A stretch of DNA of 15,897 bases from QEXZ01 sp034660015 (GCA_034660015.1 JAYEII010000005.1:1-15897), one strand, 5' to 3'; counted from the first letter of the stretch, positions 7,628 through 13,655 are shown. A program made the numbers and translations. The notes: generated by a model not told the origin, from the letters alone.

Positions 7628-8452
7628 CTATTCATATTTCGGATTGGGGTATGTCGTAAAGCCGTGTTTCTCGAATACCTCTTTTCCTTCATCAGAGGCG
7701 ACGAAATCAACGAACTTCATTGCCATATCTTTGTTTTCAGAAAACGTTAGCGTGCCTATTGGAATCACTTTTATGAGATTCTGTTCCTTTGGTATCTCTA
7801 TAATATCGGTTTCTTTCTCAGTCCTAACTAACGATGCTTTCCATATTATTGACGCATCTGCCGTGCCCATGCACGTAGAGACCACCAGCTCATTTACCGT
7901 AGCGGTGCGAGCAATGACATTCGCATCCACAGCATCAAAAATCCCATTCTTCTCCAGTATTTTGTTCGCAATCTTACCGCACGCAGCTGCTTTTGCGTCT
8001 CCTAAAACGACTTTCACGCCTGGCTTTGTAAGGTCATTCAAAGACGTTATATTCGCCGGATTTCCCTCGGGAACTGCTATCACAGGTATATGATACGCTA
8101 CACGCTGCTCGTAATCAACAAACCCTTTTTCTTTCGCTTTTTCTATGTACATCGTTGCCCCCGGCATATACACATCTCCCTGTTTCGTTAGCTCTATCTG
8201 GCTCAAGAGCGTGTTAGAACCGGCATAGTTGTAGTTCACGGGGACGCCGTACTTCTGCTCGAACACACTTCCAATTTCATCCATCGGCTTTCGCATTCCC
8301 GCACCTGAATAGACCATGAGCGCTTTGCTTTCTCCGCCGGGCATCGGCGCCTGTGGCGTTTCGGAAGTGAAGTAAAAAGCCGCAGCCGTCACGCACACAA
8401 TCGCTGCAATCGCTATTAGTGTTCCCAATACCAAAATATTCCTTTTTTCCAT
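7628..8452 (-). CDS. modA: ModA-family molybdate/tungstate-binding protein (system 1)
   Basis: A 274-residue extracytoplasmic solute-binding protein. The N-terminus MEKRNILVLGTLIAIAAIV is a membrane-spanning signal or anchor. The mature domain starts near residue 43 (KALMVYSGAGMRKPMDEIGS) and has ModA-like landmarks NYAGSNTLLSQIE, GDVYMPGATMYIEKAK, and near the end FVDFVASDEGKEVFEKHGF. Unlike WtpA it is short and has no Pro-rich tail. Cys20 lies in the hydrophobic segment but its context (AIVC) is not a good lipobox. The first 22 codons and the upstream region are nearly the same as those of wtpA at 12156, although the mature parts belong to different families. It heads the operon with the TrmO-like protein, permease and ATPase. 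Confidence 0.88.
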   Translation of the reverse strand: MEKRNILVLGTLIAIAAIVCVTAAAFYFTSETPQAPMPGGESKALMVYSGAGMRKPMDEIGSVFEQKYGVPVNYNYAGSNTLLSQIELTKQGDVYMPGATMYIEKAKEKGFVDYEQRVAYHIPVIAVPEGNPANITSLNDLTKPGVKVVLGDAKAAACGKIANKILEKNGIFDAVDANVIARTATVNELVVSTCMGTADASIIWKASLVRTEKETDIIEIPKEQNLIKVIPIGTLTFSENKDMAMKFVDFVASDEGKEVFEKHGFTTYPNPKYE

Positions 8453-8467
8453 TTTATTTTACATCAC

Positions 8468-8510
8468 CGATATGCAAATATATACCATTCGCTATAAATG
8501 CTTTTCGTTT
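8468..8510 (-). promoter_or_regulatory. modA promoter with shared Mo/W-type operator block
   Basis: Read on the minus strand, acgaaaagcatttatagcg is a BRE/TATA element. It is followed by gaatggtatatatttgcata and tcgg before the ATG at 8452. On the plus strand the block has cgatatg and cgctata half-elements whose starts are 22 bp apart, exactly as in the copies at 12171-12216 and 12674-12719. The block lies between TATA and the expected start site, where a repressor would act. Confidence 0.6.
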
Positions 8511-8550
8511 TTTTTTTATGGTATATAAAGTATAGCTTCCTTCTATTCAG

Positions 8551-8654
8551 GACACAGATTTACACTGATTTACGCTGATTTATTTTAGTTTTAACCATGC
8601 TGATTCTTATCATCTATCCGTGTTAATCTGCATTAATCTGCGTTAATCTGTGTC
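8551..8654. repeat. Copy B of the dispersed inverted-repeat element
   Basis: The left arm 8552-8580 is built of 10-bp steps (acacagattt, acactgattt, acgctgattt). The right arm 8616-8654 is their inverted complement (tgttaatctg, cattaatctg, cgttaatctg). The core contains tgattcttatcatct, whose reverse complement agatgataagaatca matches the core of copy C, so B and C are homologous and lie in opposite orientation. It fills most of the 243-bp gap between modA and the system 2 ATPase. Confidence 0.75.
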
Positions 8655-8695
8655 TCTAATTTATTTTCTGTTTTCTTGACGGAGGTCTTTCTAAC

Positions 8696-9748
8696 TCATC
8701 TCACCACATGAACCGAAGTAGCTTTAAAAGTTGCATAGACCTCCTCGCCCTTTTGCAGCCCGATATTTTCACGTGATTGCTTTGTAATAAAAGCAACAAG
8801 TGAATTATCCATCTTCACACGTGTTAAAGGACCCATATCGTCCAATGCTTCTATCTTTCCTTTCATGACATTCTTTGCACTGCTTTCGCCTCTGCTTTCA
8901 GACAAAATTATGTCTTCTGGTCGTATAAACACTTTTACCGCACCTGCATGGTAGTCAGAAACAGCAAATATATTATCACTAATATCTACTTCTATCTCCG
9001 CAACGCCGTTATCGTTACCACGAACGATGCCACCCCATATGTTCTCAACGCCAACGAAATCCGCGATTTCCTCGTTTAACGGTTTGTTGAATATCTCATA
9101 AGGAGTGCCGACCTGCATTATTCGCCCTTTCATCATTACTGCTATTCTATCTGCTAAAACCATCGCCTCTGTTTGGTCATGCGTCACGTGAACCATTGTA
9201 ATTCCTAACTCCCGCTTTATCTTCCTCAGTTCTTCTCGTAGGTAGTCTTTCGTTCGGAGGTCTAATGCGGATAATGGCTCGTCAAGAAGCAATATTGAAG
9301 GTTCAATGGCAATTGCTCTGGCAATTGCAACTTTTTGCTGCTCTCCACCGCTTAGCGTAGCGGGATAGCGATGCGCAAGATGGGATATACTTAGCCAGTC
9401 CATTATTTCTTTCAACTTTTTTCTGTTTGTATCTGGAGATGCGGCCTTTCTCAACTTCAACCCGAATTCTATGTTCTCTTCGACAGTAAAATGAGGGAAC
9501 AGGGAATAATCCTGATAGATAAAGCCGATTCGCCTTTTCTCTGGTGGTTGATTTGTTACGTTTTGCCCTTCTATCCAAACTTCTCCGCTGTCAGGAAAGT
9601 AAAAACCTGCGATTGTTTCAAGCAACAATGTCTTTCCCGCACCGGTAGGACCCAGAATAACGAAATATTTCCCTCTTTCAATCGCCAAGTTTATATCTTT
9701 AAGAGAGAACTCTTTCCAATCTTTGTATAAGTCCCTTACTTCTATCAT
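8696..9748 (-). CDS. wtpC: Molybdate/tungstate ABC transporter ATP-binding protein (system 2)
   Basis: A 350-residue ATPase with Walker A GPTGAGKT at 33-40, Q-loop Gln79, signature LSGGEQQ at 132-138, Walker B ILLLDEP at 152-158 and switch His190. A TOBE domain at about 284-350 ends FKATSVHVVR. It shares the domain plan of the system 1 ATPase but is clearly diverged, most of all in the regulatory part. The ATG at 9748 directly follows the permease stop codon (TAA then ATG), so translation is probably coupled. Its N-terminus (LYKDWKEFSL) and the IAVMMKGRIMQ region are the parts that reappear in the remnant at 1594-1941. It is the last gene of the wtpA operon. Confidence 0.9.
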   Translation of the reverse strand: MIEVRDLYKDWKEFSLKDINLAIERGKYFVILGPTGAGKTLLLETIAGFYFPDSGEVWIEGQNVTNQPPEKRRIGFIYQDYSLFPHFTVEENIEFGLKLRKAASPDTNRKKLKEIMDWLSISHLAHRYPATLSGGEQQKVAIARAIAIEPSILLLDEPLSALDLRTKDYLREELRKIKRELGITMVHVTHDQTEAMVLADRIAVMMKGRIMQVGTPYEIFNKPLNEEIADFVGVENIWGGIVRGNDNGVAEIEVDISDNIFAVSDYHAGAVKVFIRPEDIILSESRGESSAKNVMKGKIEALDDMGPLTRVKMDNSLVAFITKQSRENIGLQKGEEVYATFKATSVHVVR

Positions 9749-10561
9749 TTATTTCCATCTCCGCTGGAGCACCCGCAACATTATAAATATAACCAAACAA
9801 ATCGAAATCAACAAAACCGAAATCGGTCTTGATGCCGGTAATCCAAAAGATGTAAACTTCTCGTAGATTAAAATTGGTGCGGATATCGGGTGGTATGCGA
9901 TGATCAGAACAGCCGAGAACTCGCTTATCGCTCGCCCCCAGCTCAGGATTGCACCAGTTAATATGGATGGAAAAGCAAGCGGAAACGTTATTTCTCTGAA
10001 CGTTTTCCAATGCGATGCGCCCAATGAGCGTGCAACATTTTCTAATCGTGGGTCAACCTCCTTGAAACCCTCTCTTGCAGTGTCTATTAAATACGGAAGG
10101 CTCATGAAAAGCATTGCAATTACAATTCCAAGGTACGCATCTGTAATTACCATTCCTAACCGTTTTAGTGGTGCCCCAATCACTCCATACCGCATGAACA
10201 CTCCATATAACGCAATCCCAGCAACAACGTGTGGAATCATCAAGGGGATGTCCACAATGCCTTCTATAAGGCTCTTACCCAGGAAATCCTTTCTTGCGAG
10301 GAAATACGCTAATGGGACGCCAAAAAAGAAAGCAATTAGTGTGGACGCCATAGCCATAGAAATGCTTATCCCTATTGCTTTTAGAACTACTGAGTTCGTT
10401 ACAGCATCAATTAACGCAGGAAAGTCTTCCGTTTGCCTGTAAAACATATCTCCAAGCGTAATAAAGACAAAAGCGACGAGAACGAGCCCTAAAAAGAGGA
10501 AAAAGACATAAACTTTCTCCCTCTTTAGTTTTTCCATTGACCAGCTCGAAAGTAATTTCAT
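9749..10561 (-). CDS. wtpB: Molybdate/tungstate ABC transporter permease (system 2)
   Basis: A 270-residue membrane permease with hydrophobic spans at about 17-36, 62-88, 104-124, 140-156, 196-222 and 246-263. It has the cytoplasmic EAA loop ARSLGASHWKTFREITFPLA at about 177-196, followed by GRAISEFSAVL in place of the more common GIGEFGA. The start at 10561 is not supported by a strong Shine-Dalgarno, and an in-frame ATG eight codons further on (MEKLKREKV) is a reasonable alternative. It lies between the frameshifted small gene and the ATPase in the wtpA operon. A C-terminal remnant of a closely similar permease is at 5030-5125. Confidence 0.88.
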   Translation of the reverse strand: MKLLSSWSMEKLKREKVYVFFLFLGLVLVAFVFITLGDMFYRQTEDFPALIDAVTNSVVLKAIGISISMAMASTLIAFFFGVPLAYFLARKDFLGKSLIEGIVDIPLMIPHVVAGIALYGVFMRYGVIGAPLKRLGMVITDAYLGIVIAMLFMSLPYLIDTAREGFKEVDPRLENVARSLGASHWKTFREITFPLAFPSILTGAILSWGRAISEFSAVLIIAYHPISAPILIYEKFTSFGLPASRPISVLLISICLVIFIMLRVLQRRWK

Positions 10562-10585
10562 CGCTATTTCTTCCTATTTATTCTT

Positions 10586-10812
10586 TTATTTCGCTATTTC
10601 TTTTATATCCCTAACTGCGGGTCTAAGTTCTTCGGGTATTTTAAAATCATCTATGAACCTTGGTAAAGTGGATAGTCAGCGATAAGCCACGAGCTTAATT
10701 CTTGTTTTATATCGTTAATTTCAACTCGTTCCATAATTTCGTAGCAATCTTCTTCGGAGATATTCTGAAGTATCCTTATCAGGTCGTTTATAAGCCTTGT
10801 TATTTCGTCCAT
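10586..10812 (-). pseudogene. Small frameshifted gene of unknown function in the wtpA operon
   Basis: The ATG at 10812 (after ggtgagcg) opens a frame starting MDEITRLINDLIRILQNI and running to a TAG at 10651, with its last residues reading ADYPLYQGS. In the -1 frame, starting around the same TATCC, the sequence continues LPRFIDDFKIPEELRPAVRDI and ends KEIAK at a TAA at 10586. Joined, they give an acidic, helical-looking protein of about 75 residues without breaks, so one indel (or a sequencing error) is the simplest reading. I do not recognise the family. No slippery heptamer is visible at the joint, which argues against programmed frameshifting. It lies between wtpA and the permease. Confidence 0.55.
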
Positions 10813-10890
10813 TTTCGCTCACCAATATGCTGTGCTGCACAGGGTTGATGGTTAATTAACGAGTTTGTTATTTCGATAATACTTTGCAAG

Positions 10891-10930
10891 ACACAAAAAA
10901 GAAAAGAGGGAGAAATATTTCCCCCCTTCT
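10891..10930 (-). terminator. Hairpin plus T-run after wtpA
   Basis: On the minus strand, downstream of the wtpA stop, ggggggaaatatttctccc can fold into a stem of about eight pairs and is followed by a T-rich tract (tcttttcttttttgtgtc). It could act as a partial terminator, giving more binding protein than permease and ATPase, a common arrangement in ABC importer operons. Confidence 0.5.
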
Positions 10931-10965
10931 CAACTTTAGTTTCTCTTTTATCCCTTTTATCTCCT

Positions 10966-12156
10966 TTATCTCTTCCTCTTTTGCAGCACCAGATATCCAA
11001 TTGCTGATATTCCAGCAACGGCAAATACGGCTACAAAACCCGGCATTTTCGGTGTAGGTGTTGATGCTGATGCTGGCTTTGGACTTGGTGGAGGTGTCTG
11101 TTTCGGCTTTGCGGACTCAACATATACTAAACCTTTCAGTTCTTCCGGTACATTCCCGCTTCCTAAGGCGGGCACAAATGGGGTTTGTCCCATACCCGCA
11201 AATATCTGCTGCCCTGATTCGCCGATGACGAATTTCACGAACTCCAGTCCAAGTTCCGGATTTTCCGCATTCGTCGGGACTGTTATACCGTATATAATTG
11301 TACTTCCTGTGATCGTTTTTCCATCTGCTTTTTGTATTTTGACTGTATTATAGAACTCTTCGTACTCGATCTTGCTCAGGTCTATTTGCTCAGGCAGGTC
11401 AACGAACGCTAAATTGTGCTGAACGGCAACGCTGCGGTATTCAAATGCATAGTCCAGCCCACCTTGCTCGATGAATGCCACGAGTTCAACCGATTTCGGC
11501 CGTATACACACCTTCTCGGTGTTTGACGTTGGGTCCTCTGGCACCGTTACTAAATATGTCCCATCTTTCCCATCGCTTATCGTAATCGCCGTATTATCGA
11601 GAACCAAATCATCGAATATCTTTGAATCTTTATAGTGTAGCTCTGCGAGTTGCATTACCATTGGCGACCTGTATCCACAAGGGTCAAGATTCGGATTTGA
11701 GAACCCAAAGACCACCTCATCTTTGCGAAGGATGTCATACCAGTTCTCAGGCGTGATTTCATCCGCATATTTGCTCTTCTCGGGATTATACGCAAGCACC
11801 ATATCATTCGTTGCGAATCTTACATACCAGTCAGCGAACTCAGGATACATCATGCTCGGTATGAGCGAGTAATCTGCAGATGCGAGCACTTCTCCCATCT
11901 TCCCAATATCTGTTATCTGCCTTACCGCCTTCACACTGCCCATTGATTCTCGTTGCACATCTATGTTCGGATTCAAAGCCTCAAATTGGCTCTCCGCCTC
12001 CGCCAAAGGAACTGCTAAGCTCCCAGCGTGGAAGACTTTGACCGTTTTTGCTTGTTCTGCTCCCACAACAGGTGCGTAAAAAGCTGTTACCGTCACGCAC
12101 ACAATCGCAGCAATCGCTATTAGTGTTCCCAATACCAAAATTTTCCTTTTTTCCAT
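10966..12156 (-). CDS. wtpA: WtpA tungstate/molybdate-binding protein with PGF-CTERM-like tail
   Basis: A 396-residue extracytoplasmic binding protein of the archaeal WtpA family. It has VFHAGSLAVPLAEAESQFE (ligand loop GSL), NPNIDVQRESMGSVKAVRQI, ADYSLIPSMMYPEFADWYV, FSNPNLDPCGYRSPMVMQLA and IIYGITVPTNAENPE. WtpA homologues bind tungstate and molybdate with high affinity. A Pro/Thr-rich linker (about 349-370) leads to PGFVAVFAVAGISAIGYLVL and QKRKR, i.e. a PGF motif, hydrophobic span and basic end as in archaeosortase substrates. I place the start at the ATG at 12156, after GGAGTGG, not at 12234, because this gives the signal sequence MEKRKILVLGTLIAIAAIV shared with ModA. A hairpin terminator follows the gene. 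Confidence 0.93.
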   Translation of the reverse strand: MEKRKILVLGTLIAIAAIVCVTVTAFYAPVVGAEQAKTVKVFHAGSLAVPLAEAESQFEALNPNIDVQRESMGSVKAVRQITDIGKMGEVLASADYSLIPSMMYPEFADWYVRFATNDMVLAYNPEKSKYADEITPENWYDILRKDEVVFGFSNPNLDPCGYRSPMVMQLAELHYKDSKIFDDLVLDNTAITISDGKDGTYLVTVPEDPTSNTEKVCIRPKSVELVAFIEQGGLDYAFEYRSVAVQHNLAFVDLPEQIDLSKIEYEEFYNTVKIQKADGKTITGSTIIYGITVPTNAENPELGLEFVKFVIGESGQQIFAGMGQTPFVPALGSGNVPEELKGLVYVESAKPKQTPPPSPKPASASTPTPKMPGFVAVFAVAGISAIGYLVLQKRKR

Positions 12157-12170
12157 TTTTATTTCCACTC

Positions 12171-12216
12171 CGATATGCAAAATTATACCATTCGCTATAA
12201 AAGGTTTTCGGTTTTT
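12171..12216 (-). promoter_or_regulatory. wtpA promoter with shared Mo/W-type operator block
   Basis: On the minus strand ccgaaaaccttttatagcg is a BRE/TATA element, then gaatggtataattttgcat and atcgg lead into the GGAGTGG ribosome site of wtpA. On the plus strand the elements cgatatg (12171) and cgctata (12193) start 22 bp apart. The cgctata half resembles half of the bacterial ModE box (CGNTATAT type), which is why I suspect the ModE-like protein encoded at 12758. Confidence 0.65.
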
Positions 12217-12223
12217 TAGTTTT

Positions 12224-12241
12224 TCGAAAGACACTTAAAGA
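12224..12241 (+). promoter_or_regulatory. Promoter of the free molbindin gene
   Basis: The sequence tcgaaagacacttaaaga is a BRE plus weak TATA centred near 12236. It predicts a start near 12260, immediately before the CGGAGG ribosome site at 12261-12266. It lies back to back with the wtpA promoter, so a single regulator could control both directions. Confidence 0.4.
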
Positions 12242-12277
12242 GGGGGATAAATATACAAATCGGAGGAATAAAAAAAA

Positions 12278-12487
12278 ATGCCACTAAGCGCAAGAAATAT
12301 GATTGAAGGTGTTGTGAAGGCGATAGAGAAAGGCGAAGTCGCTTCTACGGTAAAAATCGAAGTCGCCAAGCCCACAACCATAACCGCGATGATAACAAAG
12401 GAGGCGGTGGAAGAGCTCGGTTTGAAAGAGGGCGATAAAGTAGAAGCAGTGATAAAAGCGACTGAGGTACTGGTGTCAAAGGACTAA
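12278..12487 (+). CDS. mop: Molbindin (Mop), single-domain molybdate/tungstate-binding protein
   Basis: A 69-residue protein consisting of one Mop/TOBE-like domain: SARNMIEGVVKAIEKGEV (4-21), ASTVKIEV, then ITAMITKEAVEELGLKEGDK and VEAVIKATEVLVSKD. Bacterial molbindins assemble into hexamers that store or buffer molybdate in the cytosol; the SARN and ITKEAVEELGLKEGD segments correspond to oxyanion-binding positions in the family. CGGAGG at 12261-12266 supports the start. It is divergent from wtpA and shares about 80% of its residues with the C-terminal domain of the ModE-like regulator at 12758, so the two arose by a fairly recent duplication. A T-rich stretch follows it. Confidence 0.92.
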   Translation: MPLSARNMIEGVVKAIEKGEVASTVKIEVAKPTTITAMITKEAVEELGLKEGDKVEAVIKATEVLVSKD

Positions 12488-12524
12488 AAAGCGTGGAAAT
12501 TGTAACAGGGAGGGGGGGGTTTCA

Positions 12525-12556
12525 CATCCTTCCTTTTTCATTTTTTTATTTTCTTA
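12525..12556 (+). terminator. T-rich terminator after mop
   Basis: The sequence catccttcctttttcatttt followed by tttattttctta is a pyrimidine/T-rich tract about 40 nt past the mop stop. This is the usual form of an archaeal transcription terminator. A run of G residues (about 12511-12519) precedes it. Confidence 0.45.
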
Positions 12557-12573
12557 CCCTTGCTAAACAATAC

Positions 12574-12672
12574 AAAAAAGAGGCAGCGTAGGGCGGGGCG
12601 ACAACCGCCCCACGCTTATGGCTGCGCTAACACTTCCCTGTTGGATAAAAATGGGGGTGAAATAATGGCAGA
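12574..12672 (-). ncRNA. Candidate small RNA under a Mo/W-type promoter
   Basis: A third copy of the modA/wtpA promoter block (12674-12719) points leftwards here. No ORF of more than about 16 codons follows on the minus strand. The stretch ends in a strong hairpin: AGCGT and GGGCGG at 12585-12596 pair with CCGCCC and ACGCT at 12605-12616 around an 8-nt loop. On the minus strand six T residues follow at 12579-12574. Promoter, about 100 nt without coding capacity, and hairpin plus T-run together look like a small regulatory RNA. Expression and exact ends are inferred. It could instead be a relic of a binding-protein gene that lost its coding part. Confidence 0.45.
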
Positions 12673-12673
12673 C

Positions 12674-12719
12674 CGATGTGTATGTTTATGCCATTCGCTA
12701 TAAAAGGTTTTCGGTTTTT
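12674..12719 (-). promoter_or_regulatory. Third copy of the shared Mo/W promoter/operator block
   Basis: On the plus strand cgatgtg (12674) and cgctata (12696) again start 22 bp apart, followed by aaaggttttcggtttttc. On the minus strand this is ccgaaaaccttttatagcg, then gaatggcata, as at wtpA. It lies about 40-80 bp upstream of the ModE-like gene on the opposite strand, so it may serve as an autoregulatory operator, as a promoter for the small RNA at 12574-12672, or both. Confidence 0.55.
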
Positions 12720-12757
12720 CTTATTCTTTACTTGTATATCCTATACCAACACACATT

Positions 12758-13330
12758 GTGAGGGCATCTGAGGTGAAGAGAAAATACGAATCAGGGCATA
12801 AGCAGTGGATAGAGCATAAGGGGAAAGCGATAATAGGGGAAGGGCGAGCGCGGCTGCTCGCGGAAATTCGTAACTCTTCTTCTATATTAAAAGCGGCGAA
12901 AAAGCTTTCTATTCCTTATCGAACGGCGTGGGAATACCTAAAGAGAATTGAAGATGCGATAGGCAGTCCTGTAGTGAAGACACATCGGGGTGGTCCAAAG
13001 GGGGGCGGCGGTACAACATTAACCGCAGAGGGCGAGGAGATTTTAAGAGAATATGAACGGTATAAACGGCATTTGAATAGCGTAGCGCAAAATGAAATAG
13101 ACTGGGAGGCGGTTTTTACGAAAATAAGTGCGAGGAATTGGATTAAAGGGGTTGTAAAAGGAATAGAGAAAGGCGAAATTGCGTCTACCGTGCGAATAGA
13201 AGTTGCCATACCGGCTGTTATAACGGCGATGATAACGCAAGAAGCGGTAGAAGAACTCAGTTTGAAAGAAGGCGATGCCGTTGAGGCAGTGATAAAAGCG
13301 ACAGAGATACTGGTGTCAAAGGGAGTGTGA
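12758..13330 (+). CDS. modE: ModE-like molybdate/tungstate-responsive regulator (HTH plus one Mop domain)
   Basis: A 190-residue regulator. Residues about 24-105 form a ModE-type winged helix (SILKAAKKLSIPYRTAWEYL, then THRGGPKGGGGTTLTAEGEE and ILREYERY), close to the pattern of bacterial ModE. Residues about 122-190 are a Mop domain (SARNWIKGVVKGIEKGEI to ATEILVSK) expected to bind molybdate or tungstate. Bacterial ModE carries two Mop domains; a single one here implies that oligomerisation completes the sites. The first possible start is GTG at 12758, with TATA-like cttgtatatcc just upstream. GTG at 12773, after GTGAGG, is an equally good start. Probable targets are the shared blocks at 8468, 12171 and 12674. 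Confidence 0.9.
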   Translation: MRASEVKRKYESGHKQWIEHKGKAIIGEGRARLLAEIRNSSSILKAAKKLSIPYRTAWEYLKRIEDAIGSPVVKTHRGGPKGGGGTTLTAEGEEILREYERYKRHLNSVAQNEIDWEAVFTKISARNWIKGVVKGIEKGEIASTVRIEVAIPAVITAMITQEAVEELSLKEGDAVEAVIKATEILVSKGV

Positions 13331-13346
13331 GAACAAGATAAATTGT

Positions 13347-13454
13347 AGACACAGATTAACGCAGATTAACACAGACAGACAGACAGATAATAAGAATCAA
13401 CAATGTCAAACTTAACTTAAATAAATCTGCGTAAATCCGTGTAAATCTGTGTCT
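13347..13454. repeat. Copy C of the dispersed inverted-repeat element
   Basis: The left arm 13349-13378 reads acacagatta, acgcagatta, acacagacag in exact 10-bp steps. The right arm 13421-13454 is its inverted complement (aaatctgcgt, aaatccgtgt, aaatctgtgt). The core agataataagaatcaaca matches the inverted core of copy B with few changes. It sits between the ModE-like gene and the 5S rRNA promoter. Confidence 0.78.
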
Positions 13455-13486
13455 TAAGTAGTGGGGTGTTATACTTTATACACAAT

Positions 13487-13509
13487 AAAAAACAACCTTT
13501 TTAAGTAAG
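13487..13509 (+). promoter_or_regulatory. 5S rRNA promoter
   Basis: The element aaaacaacctttttaag is a BRE followed by a TATA box centred near 13501. This is 28 bp before the predicted 5' end of the 5S rRNA at 13529, the spacing expected for an archaeal promoter. It indicates independent transcription of the 5S gene. Confidence 0.6.
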
Positions 13510-13528
13510 CAATAGAAATATTGTAAAT

Positions 13529-13655
13529 GGGCATAGCGGCCATAGCGGCGGGGAAACTCCCGGACTCATTCCGAACCCGGCAGATAAGTCCGCCAGCGTT
13601 CCTTACTGTACTGAGTTGCGCGAGCACTTGGGAACTAAGGATCGCTGCTATGTTC
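13529..13655 (+). rRNA. 5S ribosomal RNA
   Basis: About 127 nt with the archaeal 5S pattern: gcggccatagcggcggg, then actcccggactcattccgaa and cccggcagataagtccgcca. After that come gcgttcc, a helix region around gtactgagttgcgcgagc, and gggaactaaggatcgctgct. The ends close helix I: gggcatagcg at 13529-13538 pairs with tgctatgttc at 13646-13655 over 10 pairs, including G-U. No 16S, 23S or tRNA lies beside it in the window, so it is an unlinked 5S gene with its own promoter. Ends may be off by one or two bases. An ORF reading through this stretch is not a gene. Confidence 0.93.

Noticed and set aside
8390..8400. Lipobox in ModA and WtpA (AIVC, Cys20) that could make them substrates of the nearby Lnt-like enzyme.
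   Set aside because: The residue before Cys is Val rather than Gly/Ala/Ser, and Cys lies inside the hydrophobic span. A lipoprotein call is not supported, although it is a tempting link.
8551..8654. Possible CRISPR array because of repeated acacagatta-like units.
   Set aside because: Units are 10 bp with no unique spacers and are arranged as inverted arms around a core. This is not direct repeats with spacers.
10800..11024. Minus-strand frame of 74 codons overlapping the wtpA 3' end.
   Set aside because: It overlaps wtpA and the hairpin terminator, has low-complexity Lys/Asp repeats, and shows no ribosome site.
12665..12703. Twelve-codon ORF MADRCVCLCHSL behind a GGGGGTGA ribosome-like site, a possible Cys-rich leader peptide.
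   Set aside because: It overlaps the conserved promoter block, which accounts for the bases. There is no plus-strand promoter evident before it, and the length is within chance.
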